Part shown: positions 46,875-56,699 of the stretch, one piece after another
Layout: each line of letters opens with the position of its first letter
Position numbering within the stretch: the stretch's first letter is position 1
Source: Glycocaulis profundi
GTDB lineage: Bacteria > Pseudomonadota > Alphaproteobacteria > Caulobacterales > Maricaulaceae
Direction of reading: 5' to 3'
NCBI GenBank assembly: GCA_007050995.1
Contig: VJOU01000004.1
Location: 62,001-126,000 of the forward strand
DNA length: 64,000 nt
The notes under the pieces: generated by a model
Database searches by the model: none
What the model saw: the letters and a program-made list of their open reading frames with translations, nothing else
What the model was told of the DNA's origin: nothing
Program-made: the position numbers and the translations under genes

Positions 46875-49800
46875 GCGCGCGCGGCTTCGACCCTGATATC
46901 GCCTCCAGCGCCTCGGACGCCCAGAACGCGGCGGCCGATCCGCGCGTGCACGTCTTCGTGGAGGCCAATGCCGGGTCGGGCAAGACGCGGGTTCTGGTCG
47001 ACCGGGTGGCGCGGCTGCTGCTGCAGAAGACCGCGCCTGAAGACATTCTGTGTGTGACCTTCACCAAGGCGGCGGCGGGCGAGATGCAGACCCGGCTGTT
47101 CCGCAAGCTGGGCGACTGGTCGGTGATGGCCGACGAGGCGCTGGGCGACGAGCTGAGAAAGCTGGGTGGGGAGGCCGCGGGCGCGGACCTGGCCGATGCG
47201 CGCCGCCTGTTCGCCCGCGCGCTGGAGACCCCCGGCGGGCTGAAAATCCAGACCCTGCACGCCTATTGCGAATCCCTGCTGCGCCGCTTCCCGCTGGAGG
47301 CGGGCCTGCCGCCGGGCTTCGCCACGCAGGAGGACGCGCAGGCCGCGACCCTCAGCGCGCAGGCCGTGGCCAGCGTCTATGCCCGCGCCGGGGCCGACCC
47401 CGACGGCGATCTGGGCCGGGCGGTCGTCACGGTGCTGGACGCCTGCGGGCCGACGGGGCTGGAGCGGATCACCAAGTTCGCCACCACCGAACGCCACGCC
47501 TTCACCGAGGCGCTGGACAGGGCGGGCGGGACAGACGCGCTGAAGGCCCGCGCCGCCGAGCGGCTGGACGTGCCGCCGGGGACGGACCCCGAGGCGATCC
47601 GGGCCGAGGCGCTGGAGGGCGCGGACCTGATCGCGCTGGCGGCCTGCTGCCGGGCGCTGCTGGCGGGCAGCAAGACCGACATCGAGGGCGGCGAGAGCCT
47701 GCGCCTCGCCCTCGACGCGGGCCACGCCGGAGACCCCGAGGGCTTCCTGACCGGCTATTGCGGCTATCTGCTGACCGGCAAGGGCGAGTGGCGCAAGAGC
47801 CTCTACACCAAGCCCACGGGCCAGAAATGCGCCGAACTCGTCGCGCTGTTCGCGCCCGAGGACGGCTCCGAACGCGCGCGCATGACCGTCATCCTCGCCC
47901 GCGCCGAGGCCGCCGCGGCGCTGGCGCTGACCGAGGCGGGGATCACCTTGGCCGCGGCCCTGATCACCGCCTACGAGGCGGGGCTGGCGCGGCTGCGGGC
48001 GGCCGATTTCGCCGATCTGGTGGTGCGGTCGAAACGCCTGCTGACCGATTCCAAGGCGAAGGACTGGACGCTCTACAAGCTCGACCGGGGGCTGGAGCAT
48101 GTTCTGGTGGACGAGGCGCAGGACACCGCGCCCGACCAGTGGGCGGTGATCGGGGCGCTGACCGAGGAATTCTTCGCCGGGCAGGACGGCTCGAACCGCA
48201 CCCGCACCCTGTTCTGCGTGGGCGACGAGAAGCAGTCGATCTACTCGTTCCAGAAGGCCGATCCGGCCCTGTTCGTGGCTCAGGGCGCGGAGCTGGAGGT
48301 CAAATCTGCGGGCGCGGGTCTGGGCTTCGCCCGGCCGAGTCTGGACGTGTCCTTCCGGTCCAGTCCCGAAGTGCTGGCGGCTGTGGACCTGGCCTTCGCC
48401 GCCGAACGCGCCGCGCTGGAGATCAAGGCCGAGCCGGGCGCGCCCGAGACCAAGTTCGCGGCCTCTCCGGCCCGGCCCTTCCACGCCTATGCCGGGCACC
48501 GCGCGGCGCGGCGGGGCACGCCGGGCTGCGTGGAGATCTGGCCCGCCGTGCCCCGGCCCGCGACCGAGGACGAGACCTCCATCGACCTGCCGCTGGACCA
48601 CCGCCAGCCCAACTCCGCCCGCAACCAGCTCGCCCAGGGCGTGGCGCAGGAGATCGCCGACATCCTCGCCCGCGGCGACCGGGTGTGGAAGGAGGCCAAG
48701 CCCGACTGGATCGCCCGCCCCGCCGAACCGGGCGACATCATCGTTCTGGTCCGCTCTCGCGGCGGCGGGCTGTTCGACGAGATCATCCGTCAGCTCAAGA
48801 TCAGGAACGTGCCCGTGGCGGGCGCGGACCGGATGACGCTGTCGGTGCAGCTGGCGGTGCAGGACCTGATCTCGCTGGCGCGCTGGGCGCTGCTGCCCGA
48901 GGACGACCTGTCGCTGGCCGAAGTCCTGAAGAGCCCGGTCTTCCATCCGGCGGGGCGCGACGGCGCGATCATCGACGACGACGCCCTGTTCGACCTCACC
49001 CGGCGGCCTGAGAGGCGGCTTTGGGACAAGCTGCGGGCGACGGACGACGCGCGCTTCACCGAGGCGCGCGAGGCGTTGGAGCGCGCCCGCGCGCGGGTGG
49101 ACCGCGACGCGCCCTACGCCTTCTTCGCCAGCTTCCTGGGCGAGGCGTCGTCCACCGGCGAGACGCGGCTGGCCCGGCTCTATGCCCGGCTGGGCGAGGA
49201 GGCGCGCGATCCGGCGGAGGAATTCCTCTCCCGCGCGCTGGCCCATGAGCGCGAGGGCGCGCCCAGCCTGGCGCGCTTCATCGCCGCGATGGCCGCCGAC
49301 GCCAGCGAGATCAAGCGCGAGATGGAGGCCGGGCGCGGCGAGGTGCGGGTGATGACCGTGCACGCCGCCAAGGGGCTGGAGGCGCCCATCGTCTTCCTGC
49401 CCGACACCACCGCCAAACCGAAATCGCGCTTCGAGGGGCTGGCCGCCGATCCCGAGTGCGGGCTGCTGTGGGCGGCGGAGACGAAGACCGCCCTGCCCGC
49501 CCTCGCCGTGATCCGCGAGGCGAAAAACGCCGCGGACGAGGCGGAATCCGCGCGCCTGCTCTATGTGGCGCTGACCCGCGCCCGTGACCGGCTGATCGTG
49601 TGCGGGGCGAAGCACGGGCAGAAGGAGGGGCGGGTCGATCCCGGAAGCTGGCACGCGCGGCTGGACGCGGCGTGGTCGGGCGAGGGCTGGACGGAAGTTC
49701 CCACCGCCATCGACGGCATTGCGGCGGCCAACAACTGGGAGGGCGCCGCGCGCCGGTCTGGCGAGAACCCGCCACGGGTGGAGCGCGAGGGCGCGGCGGC

Positions 49801-50479
49801 GGCGCTCCCCGCGTCACCGCCCGTCTGGGCCGTCTCGCCCGCGCCCGAAGAGCCGCGCGCGCCGCGCGCCGTCGCGCCCTCGCGGTTGATCGAGGAAGAG
49901 GAGGGCGGGTTCGAGCCGGCCTCGCTGTCGCCGCTGGACGCCAGCATGGAGAACCGCTTCCTGCGCGGGGCGCTGATCCACAAGCTGCTCCAGACCCTGC
50001 CCGATCTGGAGCCCGCTCGCCGCCGGGCCAGCGCCGAGCGCTTCCTCGCCGCCCGGCGGGAACTGAGCGAGGCGCAGCGGGCGGCCATCCTGACCGAGAC
50101 GCTGGCGGTGCTGGACCACCCGGAATTCGCCCCCATCTTCGGCCCCGGCAGCCGGGCGGAGGTGGCCGTGGCGGGCCGGGCGCCGGGCCTGCCCGAGGGC
50201 GTCAGCGTGAACGGGCAGATCGACAGGCTCGCCGTCAGCGCCGAGGAGGTGCTGATCGTGGACTTCAAGACCAACCGCCCGCCGCCTAAGACCGCCGAGG
50301 CCGTGCCGCTGGTCTATCTGGGCCAGATGGCGGCCTATCGCGCGCTGCTGTCCGCGCTGCATCCGGGACGGCCGGTGCGCTGCGCCCTGCTGTGGACCGA
50401 CGGGCCGCGCCTGATGGAGCTGCCCGGGGAGATGCTGGACGCGGCGCTGGCGAAGGCCTCAGGACGGCGGACGGCTTGA
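46871..50479 (+). CDS. addA: Double-strand break repair helicase AddA
   Basis: A 1202-residue UvrD-family helicase-nuclease. Walker A is EANAGSGKTRVLVDR (GSGKT at 35-39), motif II is VLVDEAQDTAPDQW, motif III GDEKQSIYSFQ, and motif VI LLYVALTRARDRLIV. The C-terminal nuclease motif is GQIDRLAVSAEEVLIVDFKT. The ATG at 46871 overlaps the addB stop (ATGA). It ends the chain of overlapping genes, and trxA follows after 98 bp with its own candidate promoter. Confidence 0.97.
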   Translation: MSARGFDPDIASSASDAQNAAADPRVHVFVEANAGSGKTRVLVDRVARLLLQKTAPEDILCVTFTKAAAGEMQTRLFRKLGDWSVMADEALGDELRKLGGEAAGADLADARRLFARALETPGGLKIQTLHAYCESLLRRFPLEAGLPPGFATQEDAQAATLSAQAVASVYARAGADPDGDLGRAVVTVLDACGPTGLERITKFATTERHAFTEALDRAGGTDALKARAAERLDVPPGTDPEAIRAEALEGADLIALAACCRALLAGSKTDIEGGESLRLALDAGHAGDPEGFLTGYCGYLLTGKGEWRKSLYTKPTGQKCAELVALFAPEDGSERARMTVILARAEAAAALALTEAGITLAAALITAYEAGLARLRAADFADLVVRSKRLLTDSKAKDWTLYKLDRGLEHVLVDEAQDTAPDQWAVIGALTEEFFAGQDGSNRTRTLFCVGDEKQSIYSFQKADPALFVAQGAELEVKSAGAGLGFARPSLDVSFRSSPEVLAAVDLAFAAERAALEIKAEPGAPETKFAASPARPFHAYAGHRAARRGTPGCVEIWPAVPRPATEDETSIDLPLDHRQPNSARNQLAQGVAQEIADILARGDRVWKEAKPDWIARPAEPGDIIVLVRSRGGGLFDEIIRQLKIRNVPVAGADRMTLSVQLAVQDLISLARWALLPEDDLSLAEVLKSPVFHPAGRDGAIIDDDALFDLTRRPERRLWDKLRATDDARFTEAREALERARARVDRDAPYAFFASFLGEASSTGETRLARLYARLGEEARDPAEEFLSRALAHEREGAPSLARFIAAMAADASEIKREMEAGRGEVRVMTVHAAKGLEAPIVFLPDTTAKPKSRFEGLAADPECGLLWAAETKTALPALAVIREAKNAADEAESARLLYVALTRARDRLIVCGAKHGQKEGRVDPGSWHARLDAAWSGEGWTEVPTAIDGIAAANNWEGAARRSGENPPRVEREGAAAALPASPPVWAVSPAPEEPRAPRAVAPSRLIEEEEGGFEPASLSPLDASMENRFLRGALIHKLLQTLPDLEPARRRASAERFLAARRELSEAQRAAILTETLAVLDHPEFAPIFGPGSRAEVAVAGRAPGLPEGVSVNGQIDRLAVSAEEVLIVDFKTNRPPPKTAEAVPLVYLGQMAAYRALLSALHPGRPVRCALLWTDGPRLMELPGEMLDAALAKASGRRTA

Positions 50480-50488
50480 TCGGAGCGC

Positions 50489-50517
50489 TTGACCGGACCG
50501 GCCGGGCTTCCTAGGTC
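50489..50517 (+). promoter_or_regulatory. Candidate trxA promoter
   Basis: TTGACC (50489-50494) and TAGGTC (50512-50517) are spaced by 17 bp in the addA-trxA gap, with the start about 60 bp downstream. AGGAG at about 50566 is the trxA ribosome binding site. Confidence 0.4.
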
Positions 50518-50577
50518 TTTGGCGACCGAAGCGGGGAATGCGATCCCCCCTTCCCCTACATTCTCAGGAGCAAATCC

Positions 50578-50901
50578 ATGGCGACCAAGGCTGTTTCCGA
50601 CGACTCCTTCGACAGCGACGTCCTGAAGGCCTCCGGCCCCGTGCTGGTGGATTTCTGGGCCGAATGGTGCGGGCCGTGCAAGCAGATCGCCCCCGCCCTC
50701 GACCAGATCGCGGCGGAGAAGAGCGGCGCGATCACGGTGGCCAAGGTCAATATCGACGAAAACCCGATGACGCCCGGCAAGTACGGCGTGCGCGGCATCC
50801 CCACCCTGATGATCTTCAAGGACGGCGAGCCGGTCTCGTCGAAGATCGGCGCGATGGCCAAGGGCAAGATCGAGGAATGGATCAACGAGACCATCGCCTG
50901 A
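50578..50901 (+). CDS. trxA: Thioredoxin
   Basis: A 107-residue cytosolic thioredoxin with the active site WCGPC (Cys31 and Cys34) and the cis-Pro loop RGIPTLMIF. It reduces protein disulfides and serves ribonucleotide reductase. Position after addA is typical for alphaproteobacteria. It has its own candidate promoter and a clear terminator. Confidence 0.98.
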   Translation: MATKAVSDDSFDSDVLKASGPVLVDFWAEWCGPCKQIAPALDQIAAEKSGAITVAKVNIDENPMTPGKYGVRGIPTLMIFKDGEPVSSKIGAMAKGKIEEWINETIA

Positions 50902-50923
50902 TCCGTCCCGCGATCTGAAGATA

Positions 50924-50956
50924 AGAAGCCCCGGACCGATGGTCCGGGGCTTTTTC
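50924..50956. terminator. Terminator between trxA and pyrF
   Basis: AGCCCCGGACC and GGTCCGGGGCT pair around a GAT loop (50927-50951), followed by TTTTT on the plus strand. It ends the trxA transcript and may serve the convergent pyrF transcript, for which the A-rich left side gives a shorter T tail. Confidence 0.88.
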
Positions 50957-50970
50957 GTGCGGGAACGGGA

Positions 50971-51654
50971 CTACCCCGCCATCTCGCCTGCGATCTCCAG
51001 CGCCGCGGCGCGGGGGTCGGGGGCGGCGGTGATGGGGCGGCCGACCACCAGATGGCTGGCGCCCGCCTTCAGGGCCTCCGCCGGGGTGGCGACGCGTTTC
51101 TGGTCGCCCATGTCCGCGCCCGCCGGCCGGACGCCGGGGGTGACGATCAGGAAGCCGTCGCCATAGCGGGCGCGGATCTCCGCCGCCTCCTGCGGCGAGG
51201 CCACCACCCCGTCCATGCCGCAGTCGAGCGCCTGGCCCACGCGGCGCATGACGAGCTCGCGCGCGCCCATGGCGTAGCCCATCTCGGCCAGCATGGCGTC
51301 GTCATAGGCGGTCAGCACGGTCACCCCGAGCAGTTTCAGGTCCGAGCCCTTCCGGCCCTCGTGGGCGGCGCGCATCACGGGCGGTTCGGCATGGACGGTC
51401 AGAAGATCCGCGCCCGCGCCGGTGATCGAGCGGGTCGCCTTCTCCACCGTCGCAGGGATGTCGTGGAGCTTGAAGTCGAGAAAGACCTCATGGCCCCGCG
51501 ATTTGAGCGCGGCGGCCAGCGCCATGCCGCCCACAGGCAGGAGCTGGAGGCCGATCTTGTAATGGCTGACCGCGTCGCCCAGCCGCGCGGTCATGGCTTC
51601 GGCGTCGGCGATGGCGGGCAGGTCGAGGGCGGCGATGAGGCGGGGGTCGGCCAT
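50971..51654 (-). CDS. pyrF: Orotidine 5'-phosphate decarboxylase
   Basis: A 227-residue TIM-barrel enzyme that makes UMP from OMP. The catalytic array DFKLHD gives Asp60, Lys62 and Asp65. The phosphate-binding end is IVTPGVRPAGADMGDQKRV and YLVVGRPIT-like HLVVGRPIT. The ATG overlaps the stop of the preceding SDR gene by one base (TGATG). Confidence 0.97.
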   Translation of the reverse strand: MADPRLIAALDLPAIADAEAMTARLGDAVSHYKIGLQLLPVGGMALAAALKSRGHEVFLDFKLHDIPATVEKATRSITGAGADLLTVHAEPPVMRAAHEGRKGSDLKLLGVTVLTAYDDAMLAEMGYAMGARELVMRRVGQALDCGMDGVVASPQEAAEIRARYGDGFLIVTPGVRPAGADMGDQKRVATPAEALKAGASHLVVGRPITAAPDPRAAALEIAGEMAG

Positions 51655-52490
51655 CAGGCGGATTTGCTTTCTGCTTGGAGGGCTTTGGCCATGCGGCGCT
51701 CCTGCGCGCGCATCATCGCCTGGCCGACCGGATCGGGCAGGACGCGGGACAGGCCGGAGAGGAATTTGTACCAGGCGCCCGGCACCCGGCACGTCACGCC
51801 CCGGTCCACCGCGTCCCATGCGCTGGAGGCCACGTCCTCGGGCTTGAGCATCCAGAAGCCGGGCATGCGCGAGACCACCGGGCGCGCGCCGTTCACGTCA
51901 TGAAATTCCGACCAGGTGTAGCCGGGGCAGACCGCGCTGACATGCACGCCGCGCGCTTCGAGCTCCAGATGCAGAGCCTCGGAGAACTTGATGAGCAGGC
52001 TTTTCGCGCCCGGATAGAGGGTGCCCGAGAAACGGGTGTGCGCGTTCGCGCTGGGCAGGAGGGCGGAGACCGAGGACACGTTCACGATCCGCCCATAGCC
52101 CCGCTCGGCCATGCCCGGCGCGAGCAGGTGGGCCAGCTCGGCGTAGCTGGACACCATGAGCTGGATGAAGCGCGCCTGATCGGCCCATGAGGTGGCGATG
52201 AACGCGCCCGGCTGGCCCGCCCCGGCATTGTTGACCAGCGCGTCGGCATGCCGCCCGGCGGCCTTCAGGGCGTCTGCGATGGCGGCGGGCGCGCCCGGCT
52301 CGGCCAGATCGGCCTCGACCACCAGCGCCTCGATCCCGTGGGCTGAGGTCAGTTCACCCGCCAGCGCCTCCAGACGCTCGCGGCGGCGGGCGACCAGCGC
52401 CACGTCCCAGCCGCGCGCGGCGAAATCCTTCGCGAACGCCGCCCCGATCCCCGACGAGGCGCCCGTGACGAGCGCGAGACGTTTGGCCAT
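51654..52490 (-). CDS. Short-chain dehydrogenase/reductase
   Basis: A 278-residue SDR with TGASSGIG, NNAG, the Ser region VNVSSVSAL and YPGAKS as YxxxK. The C-terminal extension after CPGYTWSEF (with VTCRVPGAWYKFLSGLSRVL) resembles the DltE/YqjQ-like oxidoreductases that often act on lipids or ketones. Coupled by overlap with pyrF, although no functional link is evident. Confidence 0.88.
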   Translation of the reverse strand: MAKRLALVTGASSGIGAAFAKDFAARGWDVALVARRRERLEALAGELTSAHGIEALVVEADLAEPGAPAAIADALKAAGRHADALVNNAGAGQPGAFIATSWADQARFIQLMVSSYAELAHLLAPGMAERGYGRIVNVSSVSALLPSANAHTRFSGTLYPGAKSLLIKFSEALHLELEARGVHVSAVCPGYTWSEFHDVNGARPVVSRMPGFWMLKPEDVASSAWDAVDRGVTCRVPGAWYKFLSGLSRVLPDPVGQAMMRAQERRMAKALQAESKSA

Positions 52491-52557
52491 GGACGCATCC
52501 CTCCCTGGAAATCCGCCGCGGAAGGTGAAGCGCGCGGCGAAGATTGTCCAGCCGGGG

Positions 52558-53886
52558 TCAGCGCGCGGGGCACCCCTGCGCCGTCAGCTCTTCCAGCGCC
52601 TCGATGATCGTTTCGAGGGATTGGGGAGCGATGGCATGGGGTGACGCGGCGTACTCCGAAGGGAGGCCGGATTCAGCGTCCTGGAACAGATGATTCACGC
52701 CCTGAACGATCTCGACGCGGGTTTCCAGCCCTGAGCGTGCCGCCTCGACGCGCGCAGCCGTCTGGTCGGGGAGAACCTGCAGGTCCCTGCCTGCCAGCAG
52801 CGCCGCGACCGGACCTCGATAGCCGGCCATGGCCGGCGCGGGGTCGAGATCGAGCGCGGCCAGGGCATACGCCTGCCCCCAGACCGCTCCCTGCTGCCGC
52901 GCCGCGTCCGGCTCGAGGCCGTGCGCCTCGAGAGCCTCGGCTATGGCCTGAGGAGCGGTTTGCGCGTCGGACGTTTCCATGGCCGAAAAAACCGCCTGCT
53001 GCAGTGCGCGGTTTGCCGCGATCTGCTCTCCTGTCGCGCCTGATGCGCGGTTCAGGGCTTCGGCCTGCTCGAAAAGCGTCTCACGCATGGAGGCCGCGGG
53101 CGCGGCGAGCGTCACGATGAAAGCCGGGTCCGCCCCGGCTTCGGCGGCGAGGAAGGCCACAAGCCCGCCTTCGGAGTGCCCAAGGACACCGACGCAGGCC
53201 GGGTCGGTCTCGTCACGCGATCTGAGCGCGGACAGGGCGGCCGCGGCATCAGCGGCGAGGTCGCGCGGGCTCTCCGGCGCGACCGCCTCAGAGCCGCCCA
53301 CTCCGCGATCATCCAGCCGCAGGGAGGCGAATCCCGCCTCGGCCAGCGCCTGCGCCAGCACGGCGAAGACCGGCTGGCCGGCGACGGTGGCGTCGCGGTC
53401 CTGAGAGCCCGATCCGTTGAGCAGGAGCACGGCGGGAAACGGCCCCTGGCCATCGGGCAGACGCAATGACCCGGCGAGTCGTCCCTGGCTCTGGACCGTC
53501 ATCTCGATGTCGGCGGGATCGGCCTGTGCGTCGGGAGCGCTGTCGGAGAATCGTCCCCGTTCCAGCGCGAGAGGCAGCGCCGCACCGCCTTGGGTGAACA
53601 CACCGTCCAGCCTGCCTGCATCCAGTTCGGCTTCGTAAGACGCCGCGAGGGCCGGGAAAGCGGCATGAAACCAGACGCCGTCCGCATCCACCTCACTCGC
53701 TTCGATCCGCGCTCCGCCCTGATCCACCGAGACCAGAACCGCGGTCTCCTCGCCGATCTCCATCTCAATGCGCAGTTCGCCCGCCGGGGTCGCGAGCACG
53801 CCGCGCCACACTCCGTGCAAATCCTCCGCGGCGGCCGCCGCGCTGAACGTCAGAGCCGCGAAGATCGCAGCGATCCGCCCTGTCAT
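52558..53886 (-). CDS. Secreted alpha/beta hydrolase (esterase)
   Basis: A 442-residue protein. The ATG at 53886 follows GGGGGA by 7 nt and starts a signal peptide ending AAAAAEDLHG. Residues about 22-115 are a beta-rich domain (GVWRGVLATPAGELRIEMEI). The hydrolase domain follows: LLLNGSGSQDRD as oxyanion loop, the nucleophile Ser238 in LGHSEGGLVA, an acid candidate in LLAGRDLQV and the His in GVNHLFQ. The layout matches secreted serine esterases of the YbbA/EstA-like kind. Likely periplasmic or exported; the substrate is unknown. Confidence 0.88.
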   Translation of the reverse strand: MTGRIAAIFAALTFSAAAAAEDLHGVWRGVLATPAGELRIEMEIGEETAVLVSVDQGGARIEASEVDADGVWFHAAFPALAASYEAELDAGRLDGVFTQGGAALPLALERGRFSDSAPDAQADPADIEMTVQSQGRLAGSLRLPDGQGPFPAVLLLNGSGSQDRDATVAGQPVFAVLAQALAEAGFASLRLDDRGVGGSEAVAPESPRDLAADAAAALSALRSRDETDPACVGVLGHSEGGLVAFLAAEAGADPAFIVTLAAPAASMRETLFEQAEALNRASGATGEQIAANRALQQAVFSAMETSDAQTAPQAIAEALEAHGLEPDAARQQGAVWGQAYALAALDLDPAPAMAGYRGPVAALLAGRDLQVLPDQTAARVEAARSGLETRVEIVQGVNHLFQDAESGLPSEYAASPHAIAPQSLETIIEALEELTAQGCPAR

Positions 53887-53976
53887 CCCAAAATCCCCCA
53901 TCCGCAGAGTCTGCATGCCTTGAGCCTTATGCGTCCCATCGCCTTTGTCCAGCATGACGCGCGTGGGCCAAGACCG

Positions 53977-55395
53977 TCAGCCTTCCCCTCGCGCTTCCGC
54001 CTGGTAGGCCTGCATGGCCGCCTCGAAATCCGCCGCCGCGCCGTCCCATGCGGCGGCCACGTCCAGCGGTTCGCCCGCCTGCCAGACCGCCAGCACCCGC
54101 CGCGTGGCGCGAATGTCGGACAGGGGGTCGCCGTCGATCACGACGATGTCGGCCACCGCGCCGGGCTGCAGATGGCCCAGATCGTCCCGCCTGATGATCC
54201 TCGCGGCGTTGACGGTCGCCGCCTGCAGCGCGCGATCCGGGCCGAATCCGGCCAGTGTCAGCGCCTCGAGCTCCATGTGGAGGCCCGCGCCGGGCAGCAT
54301 GCCGGGGGCGGCCGGAATGTCAGAGCCCGCCCCGATCAGCGCCCCGCCCTCGATCAGCCGGACCAGCATCGCCTCGGAGAGCCGGCGGTCGGCCAGCGTC
54401 CGGGGCCGGATCGCTTCGGCCATCCCGCGGATCGCGCTCCACTGCCCCTCCATGTGGGGCGCCATCCGCGACGCGCCGTCGAAACCATCCGCGTCCAGCT
54501 CGCCGGTCCCGGAGAACTGGTGGCCGTTGGCCAGGGTGGGCACGAAGGCGGCGCCGCTGGCCAGCAGGTCGTCTGCGATGGCGTCCAGGATGGCGTCGTC
54601 CAGCATCTCGTCCAGAGGGTCGCCGCCGCGCCGCTGATAGGCCAGGGCCAGCCCGCTCATGTGCTCGACCGTGTCCGCCCCGGCCTCGGCGATCTGCACG
54701 ATGTCGAGACGGGCCATGGTCAAACCTCGGGTCAGCACCGTGCCGATGTCGGCCATCACCGGCATGCCGTGCTCGGCGGCCCGATCGGCGGCGGCGCGGA
54801 AGGCGTCCTCCCCGATGGTCTCGTAGATCTTCACGTGATCGGCGCCCGCCTCGGCCAGCGCGTCCACCGCGGCCTCGGCCGAGGCCGCGTCGTCCACGAA
54901 GATCGGCATGATGGTGTCGATGGGATGCTCGCCCAGCCGCCCGGCGGTGGCGGACATAGGCGCGATCACGCTGTCGGAGCTGTCCAGCATGGGACCGCTG
55001 GCGATCAGGCGCGGCCCGACCGGAGCGCGCCGGATCGCGCCGAGGGATTCGAACGTGTTGTTGGCGTCGCGCACCGTGGTCACGCCCGACGCCGGGAAGG
55101 CCGCGGCGTAATGGGCGCGGGCGTGGACGTGCAGGTCGATGAGGCCGGGCAGGATAGTCGCCTCGCCGAAATCATGGATCTCGGCGCGGTCATCCCAGGC
55201 GCAGTCGGGCCGGGCGCCCGAGCAGACGACCCGCTCGCCGGAGATCACGACCACGCCCTGTTTGATCATCGCGCCGGACCGCGCGTCGAACAGCCGCCCC
55301 AGCAGCACCTGATCGCCGGAAGCCTGCTGGCCTCCGCATGCCGCCATCATCAGCGCCGACAGCCCCGCCGCCAGTCCGTGTTTCAGTCCACGCAT
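53977..55395 (-). CDS. Amidohydrolase-family lipoprotein
   Basis: A 472-residue metal-dependent hydrolase. The ATG at 55395 follows GGAGGG by 5 nt. The lipobox is MAAC (Cys20). The metal-binding HVH is at His89 and His91 in PGLIDLHVHARAH; a lysine in HVKIYE could bridge the metals; DTVEHMSG, LANGHQFSG and GAGSDIPAAPG give the other metal or catalytic residues. It resembles imidazolonepropionase-like or prolidase-like exported amidohydrolases. Periplasmic role inferred from the anchor. Confidence 0.9.
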   Translation of the reverse strand: MRGLKHGLAAGLSALMMAACGGQQASGDQVLLGRLFDARSGAMIKQGVVVISGERVVCSGARPDCAWDDRAEIHDFGEATILPGLIDLHVHARAHYAAAFPASGVTTVRDANNTFESLGAIRRAPVGPRLIASGPMLDSSDSVIAPMSATAGRLGEHPIDTIMPIFVDDAASAEAAVDALAEAGADHVKIYETIGEDAFRAAADRAAEHGMPVMADIGTVLTRGLTMARLDIVQIAEAGADTVEHMSGLALAYQRRGGDPLDEMLDDAILDAIADDLLASGAAFVPTLANGHQFSGTGELDADGFDGASRMAPHMEGQWSAIRGMAEAIRPRTLADRRLSEAMLVRLIEGGALIGAGSDIPAAPGMLPGAGLHMELEALTLAGFGPDRALQAATVNAARIIRRDDLGHLQPGAVADIVVIDGDPLSDIRATRRVLAVWQAGEPLDVAAAWDGAAADFEAAMQAYQAEARGEG

Positions 55396-55486
55396 CGCGT
55401 CCCTCCCGGTTTCAATCGGACCGGGCTTTAGGGCGCAAGTGACGGAAAATAAAATTAAACTGCCGTGAGTCAGGCTTACCGATCCG

Positions 55487-55984
55487 TCATCCCGACCGCT
55501 CGGCCAGCCGCTCGGCGGCGACCCCGGCAAGGAATTTCAGGGTTTCGGTCTCGCGCTCGGAGAAGCGGAAGCGAGGCTCGAAATCGAGGATGCACAGCGT
55601 GCCCATGGCGTGGCCCTGCACCATCACAGGCGCGCCCGCGTAAAAGCGCACGTATGGCTCACTCTGCACCAGCGGATTGGAGGAGACCCGCCGGTCGATG
55701 CCCGCGTTCAGCAGCACCAGAGGTTCGGGGTGGAGGATGGCGTGCGCGCAGAAAGACACGTCGCGCCGCTCCTCGCGGGTCTCCACCCCGTGACGGGCGA
55801 AGAACCAGAGCCGGTCGGCGTCCACCAGCGACACGAAGGCCATGGGCGCGCCGAAGACATGCGCGGCGGTGTCCACGATTTCCTGAAAGCGCGGCCCGCC
55901 TTCGGTGTCCAGCGCGCCCAGACCGCGCAGCACGGCGAGCCGTTCGCGCTCGGTCTCCGGCGTAGGCGCAGGCGTGAAGTTCAT
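55487..55984 (-). CDS. Stand-alone GAF-domain protein (first of three)
   Basis: A 165-residue protein that is essentially a single GAF domain: FQEIVDTAAHVFGAPMAFVS, then LVDADRLWFFARHG, the SFCAHAI and NPLVQSEPYVRFYAGAPV core and TLCILD. In most proteins this GAF type sits in front of a kinase or GGDEF output domain; here no output domain follows. A GGAGGGGG ribosome binding site precedes the ATG. It has two further paralogues just upstream. The ligand is unknown. Confidence 0.9.
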   Translation of the reverse strand: MNFTPAPTPETERERLAVLRGLGALDTEGGPRFQEIVDTAAHVFGAPMAFVSLVDADRLWFFARHGVETREERRDVSFCAHAILHPEPLVLLNAGIDRRVSSNPLVQSEPYVRFYAGAPVMVQGHAMGTLCILDFEPRFRFSERETETLKFLAGVAAERLAERSG

Positions 55985-56106
55985 CGCCCCCTCCCCTCGT
56001 CCGCCGCGCGGGGGCCGCCTCGTTTGAAGGGCGCGCGCTCACCGTCGCAGTGGATGGGACAAACCTCTCACGACCTCAGGGCGCGCTTCAAGCGAAACCG
56101 GTCAGG

Positions 56107-56616
56107 TCAGGCCGCCAGCGCCAATGCCCGCTCGGCCAGCCTGTCGGCGGCGACACCGGCGAAGAAGGTCAGCACGGCGGCGTGGGCGTCTGTGAAACGG
56201 AAGCGGGGCTCGGTGTCCTGCACGCACATGGCGCCCACCGCCTGCCCGCGCACGATGATCGCGGCCCCGGCGTAGAACCGCACGAAGGGCGCGCCGACGA
56301 CCAAGGGATTTTGCCTGAAGCGCGGGTCGGTCGACGCGTTGAGCACCACGAAGGGCTCCCGCTGGAGGATGGAGTGAGAGCAGAAGGATTCCTCGCGGCC
56401 CGTCTCGCACGCGCTCAGGCCCGTCCGGGCTTTGAACCACTGCCGGTCCTGGTCCACCAGCGAGATCACCGCGGTGGGCGTGTCGAAGGCGAAGGCCGCC
56501 GCGCGCACGATCTCGTCGAAGCGGGGCTCGGCGACGGTGTCCAGCACTTCGAGCTCTTGAAGCGTCCTCAGACGCTGGGGCTCTGCGGACGGAAGCGCGG
56601 CGCGCTGGTAGGGCAT
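56107..56616 (-). CDS. Stand-alone GAF-domain protein (second of three)
   Basis: A 169-residue paralogue of the neighbours. The ATG at 56616 follows AGGAG by 7 nt. Core motifs are FDEIVRAAAFAFDTPTAVIS, then LVDQDRQWFKARTGL, ESFCSHSI, NPLVVGAPFVRFYAGAAI and AMCVQDTEPRFRF. It keeps both cysteines (in SFCSHSI and AMCVQD) found in the first copy. No output domain is attached. The 122-bp gap to the first copy suggests a possible separate promoter. Confidence 0.9.
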   Translation of the reverse strand: MPYQRAALPSAEPQRLRTLQELEVLDTVAEPRFDEIVRAAAFAFDTPTAVISLVDQDRQWFKARTGLSACETGREESFCSHSILQREPFVVLNASTDPRFRQNPLVVGAPFVRFYAGAAIIVRGQAVGAMCVQDTEPRFRFTDAHAAVLTFFAGVAADRLAERALALAA

Positions 56617-56699
56617 GGCTGTGCTCCTGATACCGGTGACATCCTCGTCCAGACTAGGAAGCGGGCTATGAAAGACCGGTAAACCCCAGGATACCGTGA

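Noticed and set aside
46796-49654. 952-codon minus-strand frame opposite addA
   Set aside because: Shadow of addA; no conserved motif and biased Arg/Gly/Gln composition.
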